Below, piece after piece: positions 9,448 to 20,196 of a DNA stretch of 64,000 bases. This DNA is from Aurantibacter_A sp039941195. Lineage in GTDB: Bacteria; Bacteroidota; Bacteroidia; Flavobacteriales; Flavobacteriaceae. The translations under genes and the position numbers were made by a program. How positions within the stretch are numbered: the first letter of the stretch is position 1; each line of letters starts with the position of its first letter. The notes under the pieces were generated by a model. The model searched no databases. It worked only from the letters and a program-made list of their open reading frames with translations, and was not told the DNA's origin. The DNA lies in assembly GCF_039941195.1 (NCBI RefSeq), contig NZ_JBDVFA010000035.1, positions 62,001 through 126,000 on the forward strand. Direction: 5' to 3'.

Positions 9448-12400
9448 ATGCATTTTAGAATTATTTTTTCACTATTTTTTTTCATTTCACTTTTGTCCTG
9501 TCGAGAGAGCATTGAAACTGAAACTCCATTATTTAATTTAACTTCTGCTAAAGAAACTGGGGTAACTTTTCAAAACACCTTATCCTATACTGAAGATTTT
9601 AATCCCTATTTATACAGAAATTTTTACAATGGCGGTGGTGTAGCTTTAGGAGATATAAATAACGACGGTCTACTAGATATTTATTTTTCGGGCAATATTG
9701 TAGACAATAAATTATACTTAAATAAAGGTAATTTCCAATTTGAAGACATTACTACTAAAGCTGGGGTTTCTTGCCCAAATGTTTGGTCCTCAGGTGTGAC
9801 CTTTGTTGATATAAATTCCGATGGCTTTTTAGATATTTATGTATGTAAGTCTGGAAAACCAGAAGGCCAGAACCGAAACAACGAATTATTTATAAATAAC
9901 GGTGACCTTACTTTTACTGAAAAAAGTAAAGAATACGGATTAAACGTGAAAGGGCTTTCTGTCCATGCCGCCTTTTTAGACTTTGATAAAGATGGAGATT
10001 TAGATTGTTATTTACTAAACAATTCCATTAAATCAATTGGCGGGTATGATTTAATTATAGACCAAAGAAAAACACCTTCTACAAATGGTAACAAATTATT
10101 ACTAAATAATAACGGAGTATTTATTGATGTATCGCAAACTTATGGTATTTACTCTAGTGCAATAGGTTTTGGGTTGGGCGTCACTCTATCAGATTTCAAT
10201 AATGATAATTGGCCTGATATGTTTATTAGCAACGATTTTTTTGAGAAAGACTACTTATATCTTAATGATAAGGGAACACGATTTATAGAAACTAGCGACT
10301 CACTACTTACAAGTCTTTCTATGGGAAGCATGGGAGCAGATGCAGGAGATTTAAATAATGACTTTTTATCAGAAATTATGGTTGCAGAAATGTTACCCGC
10401 TACTCTTGAACGAAAAAAAACGAAAGCCATTTTTGAATCTTGGGAGAAATATACTTTAGCCGAAAAAAAAGGGTACGCTAATCAATTACCTAGAAATGTT
10501 TTACAAGAAAATAAAGGAGCTGATGGTTTTTTTGAAATTTCTAGAAAGACCGGACTAGATGCGACAGAATGGAGTTGGAGCACACTCTTTTTTGACATGA
10601 ACAATGATGGCTTTAAAGATATTTTTATAAGTAACGGAATTTACAAAGACCTGTTAGATCGTGATTACCTTAATTACATGTCAGAGCCTGGCACCATGAA
10701 ACAATTGATGCAGAATAATGCCGAAACCATTACAAAAATGATAGATGTAATGCCATCAAAAGCCATATCAAATGCCGCTTTCATAAATTATGGAGATTTA
10801 AATTTTATTAAAAAAACAGATTCTCTAGGCTTGGCAGAACCAAGTTTTAGTAATGGCAGTGCATATGGTGATTTAGACAATGATGGCGATTTAGATTTGG
10901 TCATAAATAATGTGAACATGCCTTCTTTTCTCTATGAAAATAAAAGTAACGTAGATAACTCACATTATTTAAAAATAAGATTTGAAGGAAACAATAAAAA
11001 CACTAATGGTATTGGCGCAAAAATCTATGCTTTTTATGATAACAATAAAAAAAGTTATTTTGAAAATTTTAGCTCTAGAGGCTACCAAAGTACTGTTGCA
11101 CCAGAAATTATTGTTGGGCTTGGAAATACTATAACTATTGATAGCTTACGCGTTATTTGGCCAACAGATGAAGTTTCGCTTTACACAAACCTAATATCAG
11201 ATACTACTTTGGTTATTAAACAAAGTACCGCTAAAAATCTACCTATAAGCTATCATACCAAACCAGCACCAATTCTTACTGAAACACCTCCACTTTATTC
11301 ATATCGTCATACAGAAAACAACACAGTAGATTTTAATAAGGAACAATTATTAGACAGAATGACTAGTAATGAAGGTCCAGCCTTTGCCAATGCAGATATA
11401 AATAAAGACGGAATTCCAGATTATTATTTGGGTGGCGCAAAGAATGAAACAAGCCAATTGTTTATTAGTTCAAAAACTGGTTATACAATAATTTCCGACC
11501 CATTCATCCTAGACAAAGCAAGCGAAGATATCGATGCACTTTTTTTTGATAGCGATAATGATGGTGATCTAGATTTATATGTCTGTAGTGGGGGAAAATC
11601 TTTTTCTAAGTTTGATAAAAATTTAAATGACCGCTTATATATAAATCAGGGTAACGGAGAATATAAAAAAAGTTCAACACCCCTTCCTTTTACACATCCC
11701 ATTTGCACCGCTACAGTGGCTGTAAATGATTATGACAAAGATGGAGATATTGATATTTTTATTGGTGAACGCTACAATCCTGGTGGATATGGTTCGCCAG
11801 CAAATGGTTATTTATTAGAAAATATGGGTTATAATACATTTTCAATAAATAAACAAGATGCCTTATTAAATCTAGGAATGATTACTTCATCAGCCTGGGT
11901 AGATTTAAACAATGATTCTTTTCCAGATTTGGTTGTTGCAGGTGAATGGATGCCACTTTCTATCTTTATTAATAAAAACGGCATTCTTTTAAACCGTACG
12001 AATGATTATAAATTAAATCAAACAACAGGAATTTGGTCTTCATTAAAAGTAGTTGACATTGACCAAGACGGTGATCAAGATTTTATTGTCGGTAATATAG
12101 GAAGCAACTATGCTTATTCTTCTAATACTACTCTGTTTTTTAACGACTTTGATAAAAATGGAAAAACCGAGTCCATATTATGTCAAAAAATAAATAACAA
12201 GTATTACCCAATGTTAGATAAAGATGAGTTAATTTCTCAATTACCACATCTTAAAAAGAAATTGCTATACTATAAAGACTATGCCAAATATGACTTAGCA
12301 GAATTATTAGGTGAAGACATTTTTAATCAATCTATTAAGTATGAGTTAAAAACCACCCAATCAACATTATTTATTAATGAGAATAATGGTTTCAAACACA

Positions 12401-12717
12401 TTCCTTTATCGCAGGAAGCGCAATACTCAATTGTATATGCTATTGAAACAGATGATGTAAACGATGATGGAAATTTAGATATTATTTTAGGAGGAAATCA
12501 AGAACTAATCAAACCTCAATATGGCAAATTAGACGCCTCTAGAGGCTGGATTATATATGGCAATGGCAACGCTTATGATTTTTCAAAAACAAAAGGAATA
12601 TCTTTGCGAATACAAGGCCAAATCAGACATTTAAGCAGCAAATCACATAACTCCAAAAAAATATTAACGGCTATAATTAACAATTCTGATGTTAAATTTT
12701 ATGAGTATAAAAAATAA
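9448..12717 (+). CDS. CRTAC1-like FG-GAP/ASPIC-UnbV repeat lipoprotein (copy 1)
   Basis: A 1,089-residue predicted surface lipoprotein with a signal peptide and lipobox (SLLSC). It contains two sets of FG-GAP/VCBS beta-propeller repeats (about residues 60-470 and 650-1050). Each set holds many calcium-loop motifs of the type DINNDGLLD, DFDKDGDLD and DNDGDLDLY. An ASPIC/UnbV domain lies between them (about 519-575, from GIGAKIYAFY to RVIWP). The family resembles vertebrate CRTAC1; in Bacteroidota it often accompanies SusCD pairs, but its function is not established. No catalytic residues are recognisable, so binding or adhesion to a glycan or protein is more likely than hydrolysis. It is the first of three paralogues and overlaps the next gene by 17 bases. 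Confidence 0.88.
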   Translation: MHFRIIFSLFFFISLLSCRESIETETPLFNLTSAKETGVTFQNTLSYTEDFNPYLYRNFYNGGGVALGDINNDGLLDIYFSGNIVDNKLYLNKGNFQFEDITTKAGVSCPNVWSSGVTFVDINSDGFLDIYVCKSGKPEGQNRNNELFINNGDLTFTEKSKEYGLNVKGLSVHAAFLDFDKDGDLDCYLLNNSIKSIGGYDLIIDQRKTPSTNGNKLLLNNNGVFIDVSQTYGIYSSAIGFGLGVTLSDFNNDNWPDMFISNDFFEKDYLYLNDKGTRFIETSDSLLTSLSMGSMGADAGDLNNDFLSEIMVAEMLPATLERKKTKAIFESWEKYTLAEKKGYANQLPRNVLQENKGADGFFEISRKTGLDATEWSWSTLFFDMNNDGFKDIFISNGIYKDLLDRDYLNYMSEPGTMKQLMQNNAETITKMIDVMPSKAISNAAFINYGDLNFIKKTDSLGLAEPSFSNGSAYGDLDNDGDLDLVINNVNMPSFLYENKSNVDNSHYLKIRFEGNNKNTNGIGAKIYAFYDNNKKSYFENFSSRGYQSTVAPEIIVGLGNTITIDSLRVIWPTDEVSLYTNLISDTTLVIKQSTAKNLPISYHTKPAPILTETPPLYSYRHTENNTVDFNKEQLLDRMTSNEGPAFANADINKDGIPDYYLGGAKNETSQLFISSKTGYTIISDPFILDKASEDIDALFFDSDNDGDLDLYVCSGGKSFSKFDKNLNDRLYINQGNGEYKKSSTPLPFTHPICTATVAVNDYDKDGDIDIFIGERYNPGGYGSPANGYLLENMGYNTFSINKQDALLNLGMITSSAWVDLNNDSFPDLVVAGEWMPLSIFINKNGILLNRTNDYKLNQTTGIWSSLKVVDIDQDGDQDFIVGNIGSNYAYSSNTTLFFNDFDKNGKTESILCQKINNKYYPMLDKDELISQLPHLKKKLLYYKDYAKYDLAELLGEDIFNQSIKYELKTTQSTLFINENNGFKHIPLSQEAQYSIVYAIETDDVNDDGNLDIILGGNQELIKPQYGKLDASRGWIIYGNGNAYDFSKTKGISLRIQGQIRHLSSKSHNSKKILTAIINNSDVKFYEYKK

Positions 12718-13291
12718 TTTAAATTACATAAGCGCCCTTCTCATCGTTGGGTTACTTTTTTCTTGTCAATCAGATTACACCAAATTGGTGAAAACCGAAC
12801 TATCAAAAGGCATTAGAAAGGACACTCTCCTTTTTGACATCAAACTAGGTGATCACAAAAAAACATTTTTTGATCGCTGTATGGAGCTAAATAAAAAAGG
12901 ATTAGTTACTCAAGGACCAAGTAATAAGTATGCAAAATACATGTTATATGATAAAAATACAACATCAAAAACAAACGATATAGTTTTACTATTTTACCCA
13001 ACAAATACGAACAGTTCAATAATTGATGGAATGGATTTGAAATTCTATTATTCTGCTTGGTCGCCTTGGAACAAAAAATTATATAATAACAGATTACTAA
13101 CAAGTGTGAAAGACACCTTATTAAAGTGGTTTCCTGGAAATGATTTTATTCAAGTAAAATTAAAAAACGACGAAAAATTCAATATTAAAATTGATGGGAA
13201 TAGACAAATAAAGGTTTCATTAGATAAAAACACCAAAGATGTTAATGTCCTTATTGAAGATTTAAAGAAAAAGTATAATGTTGAAGATTAG
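12701..13291 (+). CDS. Small hypothetical lipoprotein between CRTAC1-like genes
   Basis: About 196 residues from the ATG at 12701, which gives a clean lipoprotein signal peptide (ALLIVGLLFSC). An in-frame ATG at 12689 would add only four residues. I do not recognise a family. The mature part is Lys-rich, starts with SDYTKLVKTELSKGIRKD and ends in a basic segment (LIEDLKKKYNVED). It overlaps the CRTAC1-like genes on both sides (17 and 14 bases), so it is probably co-translated with them and acts in the same envelope complex. Expression as part of this operon is inferred from the overlaps. Confidence 0.75.
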   Translation: MSIKNNLNYISALLIVGLLFSCQSDYTKLVKTELSKGIRKDTLLFDIKLGDHKKTFFDRCMELNKKGLVTQGPSNKYAKYMLYDKNTTSKTNDIVLLFYPTNTNSSIIDGMDLKFYYSAWSPWNKKLYNNRLLTSVKDTLLKWFPGNDFIQVKLKNDEKFNIKIDGNRQIKVSLDKNTKDVNVLIEDLKKKYNVED

Positions 13292-16200
13292 TAAAATATT
13301 AATTATAGCGACATTCTATGCTATGATATTTTCGTGTAATGAAAAAAACACAGCGATTACAATTCCTGCTACCGCCAACTTCACCTTACTAGATTCTTCC
13401 GAAACTAATATTCATTTCAACAATGATTTACCTTTCAATCAAGAATTTAACGTCTACACCTATCGCAATTATTACAATGGTGGCGGTGTTGCCATAGGTG
13501 ATGTTAATAATGATGGGTTAGCGGATGTTTATTTAACTGCAAATGCAAAAAAAAATAAATTATTTTTAAATAAAGGTGATTTTAAATTTGAAGAAATTTC
13601 AACAAAATCAGCAACTATTGGGAACAAGGCTTGGTCTACTGGGGTGACTATGGTTGATATTAATGCCGATGGGTTTTTAGATATTTACGTATGTAATTCT
13701 GGAGATGTTCATGGTGATAACAAGCAAAATGAATTGTTTATTAATAATGGTGACTTAACATTTACAGAAAAAGCAGAAGAATATGGATTAGCAGACCAAG
13801 GGTTTTCAACGCATGCCTCTTTTTTTGACTTTGATAAAGATGGAGATTTAGATGTATATATTTTAAACAACTCTTACCAAGCCATTGGCAGTTTTAACCT
13901 TAAAAAAAATGAACGGCCTAAACGCGATGAAAAAGGAGGTGACAAACTCATGGAGAATATTGATGGAAAGTTTGTTGATGTTAGTAAAAAAGCAGGCATT
14001 TATGGAAGCATTATCGGCTTTGGATTAGGAGTAACTGTTGGCGACACCAATAATGATGGCTGGGAAGACATCTACGTTTCTAATGATTTTTTTGAAAGAG
14101 ACTATCTGTATATCAATCAAAAAAATGGAACATTTTCTGAAGTGCTTACCCAACAAATGAAATCAATAAGTGGGGCATCAATGGGAGCCGACATGGCCGA
14201 CATTAATAATGACGGCAATAATGACATTTTTGTTACTGAAATGCTGCCAAAAGATTATCAACGCTTAAAAACCGTAACCACTTTTGAGAATTGGGACAAA
14301 TACCAGTACAGCGTAAAAAATGGTTACTACCATCAGTTCACTAGAAATATGTTACAATTAAATAATGGCAACAATACCTATAGTGAAGTAGGTAGATTTA
14401 GTGGCATTGAAGCTTCTGATTGGAGTTGGGGAGCTTTATTTTTTGATATGGACAATGATGGTTTAAAGGATTTATTTATAGCCAACGGAGTATATCAAGA
14501 TCTTACAGATCAAGACTATTTGCAATACATTTCAAATGAAGAGATTGTAAAAAGCATCGTTAACAAAGATGGAATCGATTACAAAAAACTCATTAAAGTA
14601 ATTCCATCTAACAAAGTAGTAAACCAAGCGTACAAAAACTTAGGTCATCTAGATTTTCAATTATACAAAGAATCCGGCTTATTAACTCCTAGTTTTTCAA
14701 ATGGTTCTGCCTATGGAGATTTAGATAATGATGGGGATTTAGACCTAATTATTAATAATGTTAATTCAGCATTATTTGTTTACAAAAACAACACAAGTGA
14801 AAGTACCCAAAATAACTATATTAAATTAAAACTTAATGGTGATAAAAAAAACACCCATGCTATAGGTGCAAAGGTACAAGTGTATTTAGACAATGACACC
14901 TTGTATTACGAAATGCAACCTACTCGAGGTTTTCAGTCTAGTATGGATTATAATTTAACCATAGGAATTGGAGCATCAAAGAAAGCATCTTTGCGTATTA
15001 TTTGGCCAAATAATAAAACTTCTTTCTTGCCAAATATTACCCTAAATTCAGCATTAACACTTAATCAAACTAAAGCTAATGAAACGTTTAAGTATCCAAG
15101 AACAAATGGTCAAAACATCTTTAGTAAAGAAGATTTAAACCTGACATATAGGCATAAAGAAAACAACTATGTAGATTTTAACAGAGACCGTCTTCTGAAT
15201 ACAATGCTCAGCAGTGAAGGTCCAAAAATGACTATTGGTGACGTTGATAATGATGGCCGGTCTGATATTTTTATTGGTAGTTCTAAAGGGTTTTCTCCAA
15301 CATTATTATTTAATAAAAAAAATGGGTGGAAAGAGAGTAAGCAAAAAGTTTTTGACATAAACGCCATTTCAGAAGATTCTGAAAGTTTATTTTTTGACGC
15401 TGATAATGACAATGACTTAGATCTTTATGTTTGTAGTGGAAGTGTAGAATTTTCCAATTTCTCTAGCAATTATCATGACCGTTTGTATATAAATGATGGC
15501 AAAGGAAATTTTTCAGTTTCTTCGCAAAAACTACCGCTAGCAACTTCAACCAATAGTACGAGTACAGTTACCGCAGCAGATATTGATGATGATGGCGATT
15601 TGGATTTATTTGTAGGTGAACGTGTTATACCTAGTAAATATGGTGTAAAAGGTTCAGGATTTCTATTACTTAATAATGGTAATGGCAACTTTATTGCTGC
15701 AACCGAAAAACAATCTCAAGTATTTAAAAACTTAGGTATGGTTACGGATGCCCAATTTATAGATTTAGACAAAGATAAAGACCCTGATTTAGTGGTTGTG
15801 GGAGAGTTTATGAATATAACTTTTTTCAAAAATGAAAATGGTGTATTCTCAAAAGTGAAAGAAACACCAAAGGTGAACGGTTGGTGGAATACTCTACATA
15901 GTGTAGATATTGATGGTGATGGAGATTTAGATTTGGTAGTTGGCAATCACGGTTTAAATAGTCGATTTAGAGCCACAGATGAACAACCTATAAAACTGTT
16001 TCTTAATGATTTTGACACAAATGGAAGAGTAGACCCAATAATGACTTTCACAGCTAAAAATGGTAAAGACTATCCTTTTGCACTACGGCACGATTTAATT
16101 GATCAAATTAAAGAACTAAAAAAGAAGTTTCCAGATTACAAATCCTTTGAAAATGCATCAATCACCGAAATTTTTGATGATAATCAATTACAAAATACCA

Positions 16201-16577
16201 CTATATCTATTGCAAATACTTTAGAAACAACTTTATTGATAAATGAAGGTAATTTCAAATTCGTAAAAAGCGAACTTCCTTCGACAGTCCAATATTCCCC
16301 AATTTACGCAATTGAATCCGGGGATTTCGACAACGATGGTGATGTAGACCTAATACTTGGAGGTAACTTATATAAAGCAAAACCAGAAGTTGGCAGGTAT
16401 GATGCTTCTTACGGTTTGTTTATTGAAAATAAGGGTAACTTAAATTTCGTATCAACATCAAACAACAAAGGTTTTAAGGTGGATGGCGAAATTAGAAGCA
16501 TTAAAAAAATACCAAATACAAATACCTTAATAGTAACACGAAATAATGACTCACTGGTTCAATTTTCTTTTAAATAA
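13278..16577 (+). CDS. CRTAC1-like FG-GAP/ASPIC-UnbV repeat lipoprotein (copy 2)
   Basis: A 1,099-residue paralogue of the protein starting at 9448, with the same layout: lipoprotein signal peptide (AMIFSC), first FG-GAP propeller set, ASPIC/UnbV domain (about residues 524-577) and second propeller set. Shared landmarks include NYYNGGGVAIGDVNNDG near the N terminus, DWSWGALFFDMDNDG before the domain junction, and FSNGSAYGDLDNDGD leading into the ASPIC region. Acidic D-x-D-x-D-G loops imply many bound calcium ions. The start at 13278 overlaps the small lipoprotein gene by 14 bases, which supports one transcription unit. Function is unknown; surface ligand binding is the likeliest role. Confidence 0.88.
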   Translation: MLKISKILIIATFYAMIFSCNEKNTAITIPATANFTLLDSSETNIHFNNDLPFNQEFNVYTYRNYYNGGGVAIGDVNNDGLADVYLTANAKKNKLFLNKGDFKFEEISTKSATIGNKAWSTGVTMVDINADGFLDIYVCNSGDVHGDNKQNELFINNGDLTFTEKAEEYGLADQGFSTHASFFDFDKDGDLDVYILNNSYQAIGSFNLKKNERPKRDEKGGDKLMENIDGKFVDVSKKAGIYGSIIGFGLGVTVGDTNNDGWEDIYVSNDFFERDYLYINQKNGTFSEVLTQQMKSISGASMGADMADINNDGNNDIFVTEMLPKDYQRLKTVTTFENWDKYQYSVKNGYYHQFTRNMLQLNNGNNTYSEVGRFSGIEASDWSWGALFFDMDNDGLKDLFIANGVYQDLTDQDYLQYISNEEIVKSIVNKDGIDYKKLIKVIPSNKVVNQAYKNLGHLDFQLYKESGLLTPSFSNGSAYGDLDNDGDLDLIINNVNSALFVYKNNTSESTQNNYIKLKLNGDKKNTHAIGAKVQVYLDNDTLYYEMQPTRGFQSSMDYNLTIGIGASKKASLRIIWPNNKTSFLPNITLNSALTLNQTKANETFKYPRTNGQNIFSKEDLNLTYRHKENNYVDFNRDRLLNTMLSSEGPKMTIGDVDNDGRSDIFIGSSKGFSPTLLFNKKNGWKESKQKVFDINAISEDSESLFFDADNDNDLDLYVCSGSVEFSNFSSNYHDRLYINDGKGNFSVSSQKLPLATSTNSTSTVTAADIDDDGDLDLFVGERVIPSKYGVKGSGFLLLNNGNGNFIAATEKQSQVFKNLGMVTDAQFIDLDKDKDPDLVVVGEFMNITFFKNENGVFSKVKETPKVNGWWNTLHSVDIDGDGDLDLVVGNHGLNSRFRATDEQPIKLFLNDFDTNGRVDPIMTFTAKNGKDYPFALRHDLIDQIKELKKKFPDYKSFENASITEIFDDNQLQNTTISIANTLETTLLINEGNFKFVKSELPSTVQYSPIYAIESGDFDNDGDVDLILGGNLYKAKPEVGRYDASYGLFIENKGNLNFVSTSNNKGFKVDGEIRSIKKIPNTNTLIVTRNNDSLVQFSFK

Positions 16578-19500
16578 AGCAATTAATTTAGTTGTTTTAG
16601 TATTAATTTTTCTTGTAGTTGCATGTTCTGAAAATGAACAAAACAAAGCAATCATGTCAATGTTTTCTGAAGTTAATCCTGAAAAAAGTGGGCTGCAATT
16701 TTCAAACGATTTAAGTTACAAGGAGAATCTAAACATTATAGATTATTTATATTATTACAATGGTGGTGGTGTGGCAGTTGGCGATTTAAATAACGATGGC
16801 TTAGATGATATATACTTTACCGCTAATCAATTACCTGATAAATTATACCTAAATAAGGGTAACTTAACTTTTGAAGATATTACAAAAACTTCGGGTATTG
16901 AAATTGATTCCACTTGGTCTACAGGCGTTAGTTTTGAAGATTTAAACAATGATGGTTTTTTAGATATTTATGTATCTAAAGTGGGCGTTTTTCGCGAAGA
17001 CGCACACAATAAAGTCTATATCAATCAAGGAAAGTTAGACGACAACAAAAACGTATCTTTTATAGAAGTGAGTCAAGAAATTGGACTTAATTTCAATGGA
17101 TTTAGTACGCAAACTGCTTTCTTAGATTATGATAATGACGGCGATATGGATATTTACCTCTTAAACCATGCCGTACATACTACAAGAAGTTATGGAGGAA
17201 TTGAAAAACGTTATGAAAAAGACAGTTTATCTGGTGATGTCTTTTATGAAAACAAATTAAATGAAGGTCAATTTTATTTTGAGGATGTTACCGAAAAAGT
17301 AGGCATTTATTCAAGTTCTTTAGGGTATGGCTTAGGAATTAATGCGTCTGATATAAACGGCGATGGGCTAACTGACATCTATATTAGTAACGATTTTCAT
17401 GAAAATGACTATCTCTATATTAACAATGGTCCTAAAGGTGAAAACAAACAAGTAACTTTTACCGAAAGTTCAGAAAAATACTTTACACATACCAGTCGTT
17501 TTTCTATGGGAATGGATATTGGCGACTTAAACGACGACAACCTCCCCGATATTTTCACCTTAGATATGATGCCTTATGATAATGAAATATTCTTAAAATC
17601 GGGTGGTGAAGACACCGACAAGGTTACTCAAATTAAAAATGATTTTGGATACCAAACACAGTATGCTCGTAATGCGATGCAAATAAATACTGGTAATGGA
17701 GAATTTTCGGATAGAGCTTTAATGGCTAAGGCTCATGCTACTGATTGGAGTTGGAGTGCACTTATTCAAGATTTTGATAATGACGGATTAAACGATGTTT
17801 ATATTACAAATGGAATATACAAGCGCCCTAATGATTTGGATTATATAAACTATTTAAGCTCTACAGACTTTGCTAAATATACTAATGAAAATCAAAAAAA
17901 GTTAGAGCAAAAATTAATTGCACAAATGCCCACTATAAAACTCCCCAACGTGCTGCTAAAAAACAATGGAGATCATAGTTTTGAGAACATATCAAAAGAA
18001 ATTGGATTAACTACTTCGTATTCTAACGGAGCTGCTTATTCTGATTTTGATAACGATGGCGATATTGACATAATCATTAACAACATCAACTCCAACGCTA
18101 CTCTTTTAGAAAATAAAACACAACAGAATCAAACTGAAAACTACATTCAATTTTCATTGGATAAAAACAATACAGAATCTGTTACAACCGGAAGTAAAGT
18201 TAGAGTATTTTCAAATGGAACTTATCGCGAAAAACAACTATCACCTTCAAGAGGTTTTCAATCAGCATCTACAAGAACATTGCATTTTGGATTGGGTTCA
18301 CAAAAAATTATTGATTCAGCACAAATAATATGGCCTAATGGGAAAATTCAAACTGAGAAGAAAGTAGTCCTAAACACCAAAAATAGTGTATCTCAAAAGA
18401 CTGACTTGTCTACTTTTAAAACAAGCATAATCAGCACTGATATTAGTGTTACAGAATTCCCGTATATTCATTTTGAAAACGATTACCTTGATTATGGTCG
18501 TGAACCCTTAATGCCTGAAAAACTATCTACTGAAGGCCCAGCTTTAGTTTATGAAGACCTTACAGGCGACGGAATTAAAGATTTATTCATAGGAGGTTCC
18601 CGTTACCATAAGTCATCATTTTATAAAGGTTTAGCTTCAAATGATTTTGAAAAAATTGCGGTTTCAACTTTTGAAATGGACGAAAAATATGAAGATGTTA
18701 ATGCAGTTGCTTTTGATCTTGAAAATGATGGAGATTTAGATTTATATGTACAAAGTGGTGGAAATGATAAGCAAGAAGGCGATCCATTATTAGAAGACAG
18801 AATGTACATAAATCAGGGAAATGGGAAATTTGAACGAGTTACAGCACAACTACCTGCCACTAACGGCGGTAGTTTAGCTGCCGGCGACTACAATAATGAT
18901 GGTTTTAAAGATTTGTTTGTAGGGAGCCGTTCTGTGCCAGGAGCTTATGGTATGTCTCCAGTAAGTTTAATTTTGAAAAACAACACAAAAGGTGGTTTTA
19001 CTGCTGTTGCCCAAGATAAAATGGGTATGGTAACTGACAGTAAATGGGCCGATTTAAATAATGATGGTTTTAAAGATTTAATAGTGATTGGAGATTGGAT
19101 GCCAATTACGATACTAATGAATCAAAAAAATGGAAAATTTAAATATGCCACACCAGCCTTAGGCCTATCTAAAACTTCAGGTCTATGGAATACTATTGAA
19201 GTTACGGACATTGATGGTAATGGCAGCTTAGATATTTTGGCAGGCAATGTAGGCGAGAACTTTAAGTGGCAGGCGACAACAGAAAAACCTGTAAAATTAT
19301 ATATTGATGATTTTGATGAGAATGGGCAATTAGATCCAATCATATTTTACCCTCTTTTTGGCAATGACGTTCCTTTCGCAAATAGAACAACTTTAAATGC
19401 CCAACTCCCCTATTTAGCCAAAAAATATAAAAATTACAACGAATTTTCAAAGATTAAAGGTATAGAAGATATCACTGATAAAGCGGTTAAAGATATTAAT

Positions 19501-19845
19501 GTAAAAAAAGAACTACATGAACTTCGTTCCATGGTATACTTAAATTCAGGAGATAGTTTAGTTGGTCATCCACTACCAAAATCTGCTCAGGCGAGTACTA
19601 TTCAAGATTTTGTTGTTTCGGGCAAAAGCGTTGCCTACGTAGGTAATTATAAAGGGTTTGTAACCGAATTAGGTAATAACGATGGTAATGCTGGCGGAAT
19701 ACTGGCCAACTTTGATAAAAACACTTATAAAAAGAGCACAAACTTGCCTTTACCTATTGGGCTAGAAGCTAAGCATATTATAAACCTTTCATCCGCTACC
19801 TACTTGGTAATTTCAAACAATAATCGAGCTTATGTACTAAAGTAA
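16546..19845 (+). CDS. CRTAC1-like FG-GAP/ASPIC-UnbV repeat lipoprotein (copy 3)
   Basis: A third 1,099-residue paralogue with lipobox VVAC, two FG-GAP propeller sets and an ASPIC/UnbV domain (about residues 543-596). It is more diverged from copies 1 and 2 than they are from each other: it has YLYYYNGGGVAVGDLN in place of the (N)YYNGGG block, and its second half starts with a TEFPYIHFENDYLDYGREP segment that replaces the YRHKENNYVDFNR-type segment. The start at 16546 lies 32 bases inside copy 2. It is kept because the next in-frame ATG falls after the lipobox and would remove the signal peptide. It is the last gene of the susCD-CRTAC run; a 351-base gap follows. Confidence 0.87.
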   Translation: MTHWFNFLLNKAINLVVLVLIFLVVACSENEQNKAIMSMFSEVNPEKSGLQFSNDLSYKENLNIIDYLYYYNGGGVAVGDLNNDGLDDIYFTANQLPDKLYLNKGNLTFEDITKTSGIEIDSTWSTGVSFEDLNNDGFLDIYVSKVGVFREDAHNKVYINQGKLDDNKNVSFIEVSQEIGLNFNGFSTQTAFLDYDNDGDMDIYLLNHAVHTTRSYGGIEKRYEKDSLSGDVFYENKLNEGQFYFEDVTEKVGIYSSSLGYGLGINASDINGDGLTDIYISNDFHENDYLYINNGPKGENKQVTFTESSEKYFTHTSRFSMGMDIGDLNDDNLPDIFTLDMMPYDNEIFLKSGGEDTDKVTQIKNDFGYQTQYARNAMQINTGNGEFSDRALMAKAHATDWSWSALIQDFDNDGLNDVYITNGIYKRPNDLDYINYLSSTDFAKYTNENQKKLEQKLIAQMPTIKLPNVLLKNNGDHSFENISKEIGLTTSYSNGAAYSDFDNDGDIDIIINNINSNATLLENKTQQNQTENYIQFSLDKNNTESVTTGSKVRVFSNGTYREKQLSPSRGFQSASTRTLHFGLGSQKIIDSAQIIWPNGKIQTEKKVVLNTKNSVSQKTDLSTFKTSIISTDISVTEFPYIHFENDYLDYGREPLMPEKLSTEGPALVYEDLTGDGIKDLFIGGSRYHKSSFYKGLASNDFEKIAVSTFEMDEKYEDVNAVAFDLENDGDLDLYVQSGGNDKQEGDPLLEDRMYINQGNGKFERVTAQLPATNGGSLAAGDYNNDGFKDLFVGSRSVPGAYGMSPVSLILKNNTKGGFTAVAQDKMGMVTDSKWADLNNDGFKDLIVIGDWMPITILMNQKNGKFKYATPALGLSKTSGLWNTIEVTDIDGNGSLDILAGNVGENFKWQATTEKPVKLYIDDFDENGQLDPIIFYPLFGNDVPFANRTTLNAQLPYLAKKYKNYNEFSKIKGIEDITDKAVKDINVKKELHELRSMVYLNSGDSLVGHPLPKSAQASTIQDFVVSGKSVAYVGNYKGFVTELGNNDGNAGGILANFDKNTYKKSTNLPLPIGLEAKHIINLSSATYLVISNNNRAYVLK

Positions 19846-20196
19846 GATTCAAGCACCTAATCCTACTTTCGAAAAGTAGTAAATGGGTTTAGACATTTAA
19901 CCTATTTAAGGCTAGGTAATAAATAAAGCAAAAAGACTAATAGAAACATCATCTTTTAACATTAAAGCGTAATAGGCAAATAAGCAACATATACCTTTCT
20001 TATAGATCATTAATAATCTACTATCCCACTAACAAAATATTTCCTAGCTGTATATTCCACTATCGCCTATTAGCAAGTATCTAATTACCCTGACACTATG
20101 TTCTAAATAAATGTTATGCTTCTATCAAAACCTAAATTCATTTGCTACAATGCATCTAAAACAATATCTTGAACCTTCTAATAATAATTAATTTTT
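19846..20196. other. 351-base intergenic region before xylB
   Basis: No gene is visible. A short hairpin CTACTTT-CGA-AAAGTAG occurs at 19863-19879, 18 bases after the last CRTAC1-like stop, but it lacks a T run and is only a weak terminator candidate. The rest is AT-rich with no exact TAnnTTTG element and no copy of the 4600-4615 operator. The xylB promoter must lie here if xylBA is transcribed separately, but I cannot place it. Confidence 0.5.

Noticed and set aside
9448..19845. Repeated acidic D-x-D-x-D-G blocks read as DNA tandem repeats or a CRISPR-like array
   Set aside because: They are protein-level calcium loops of FG-GAP repeats, irregular in spacing and diverged in DNA sequence, with no constant repeat and spacer pattern.
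13278..19845. Recent tandem duplication or assembly error creating the three CRTAC1-like genes
   Set aside because: The copies differ throughout, have different signal peptides and segment sequences, and overlap with distinct junctions, so the duplication is old.
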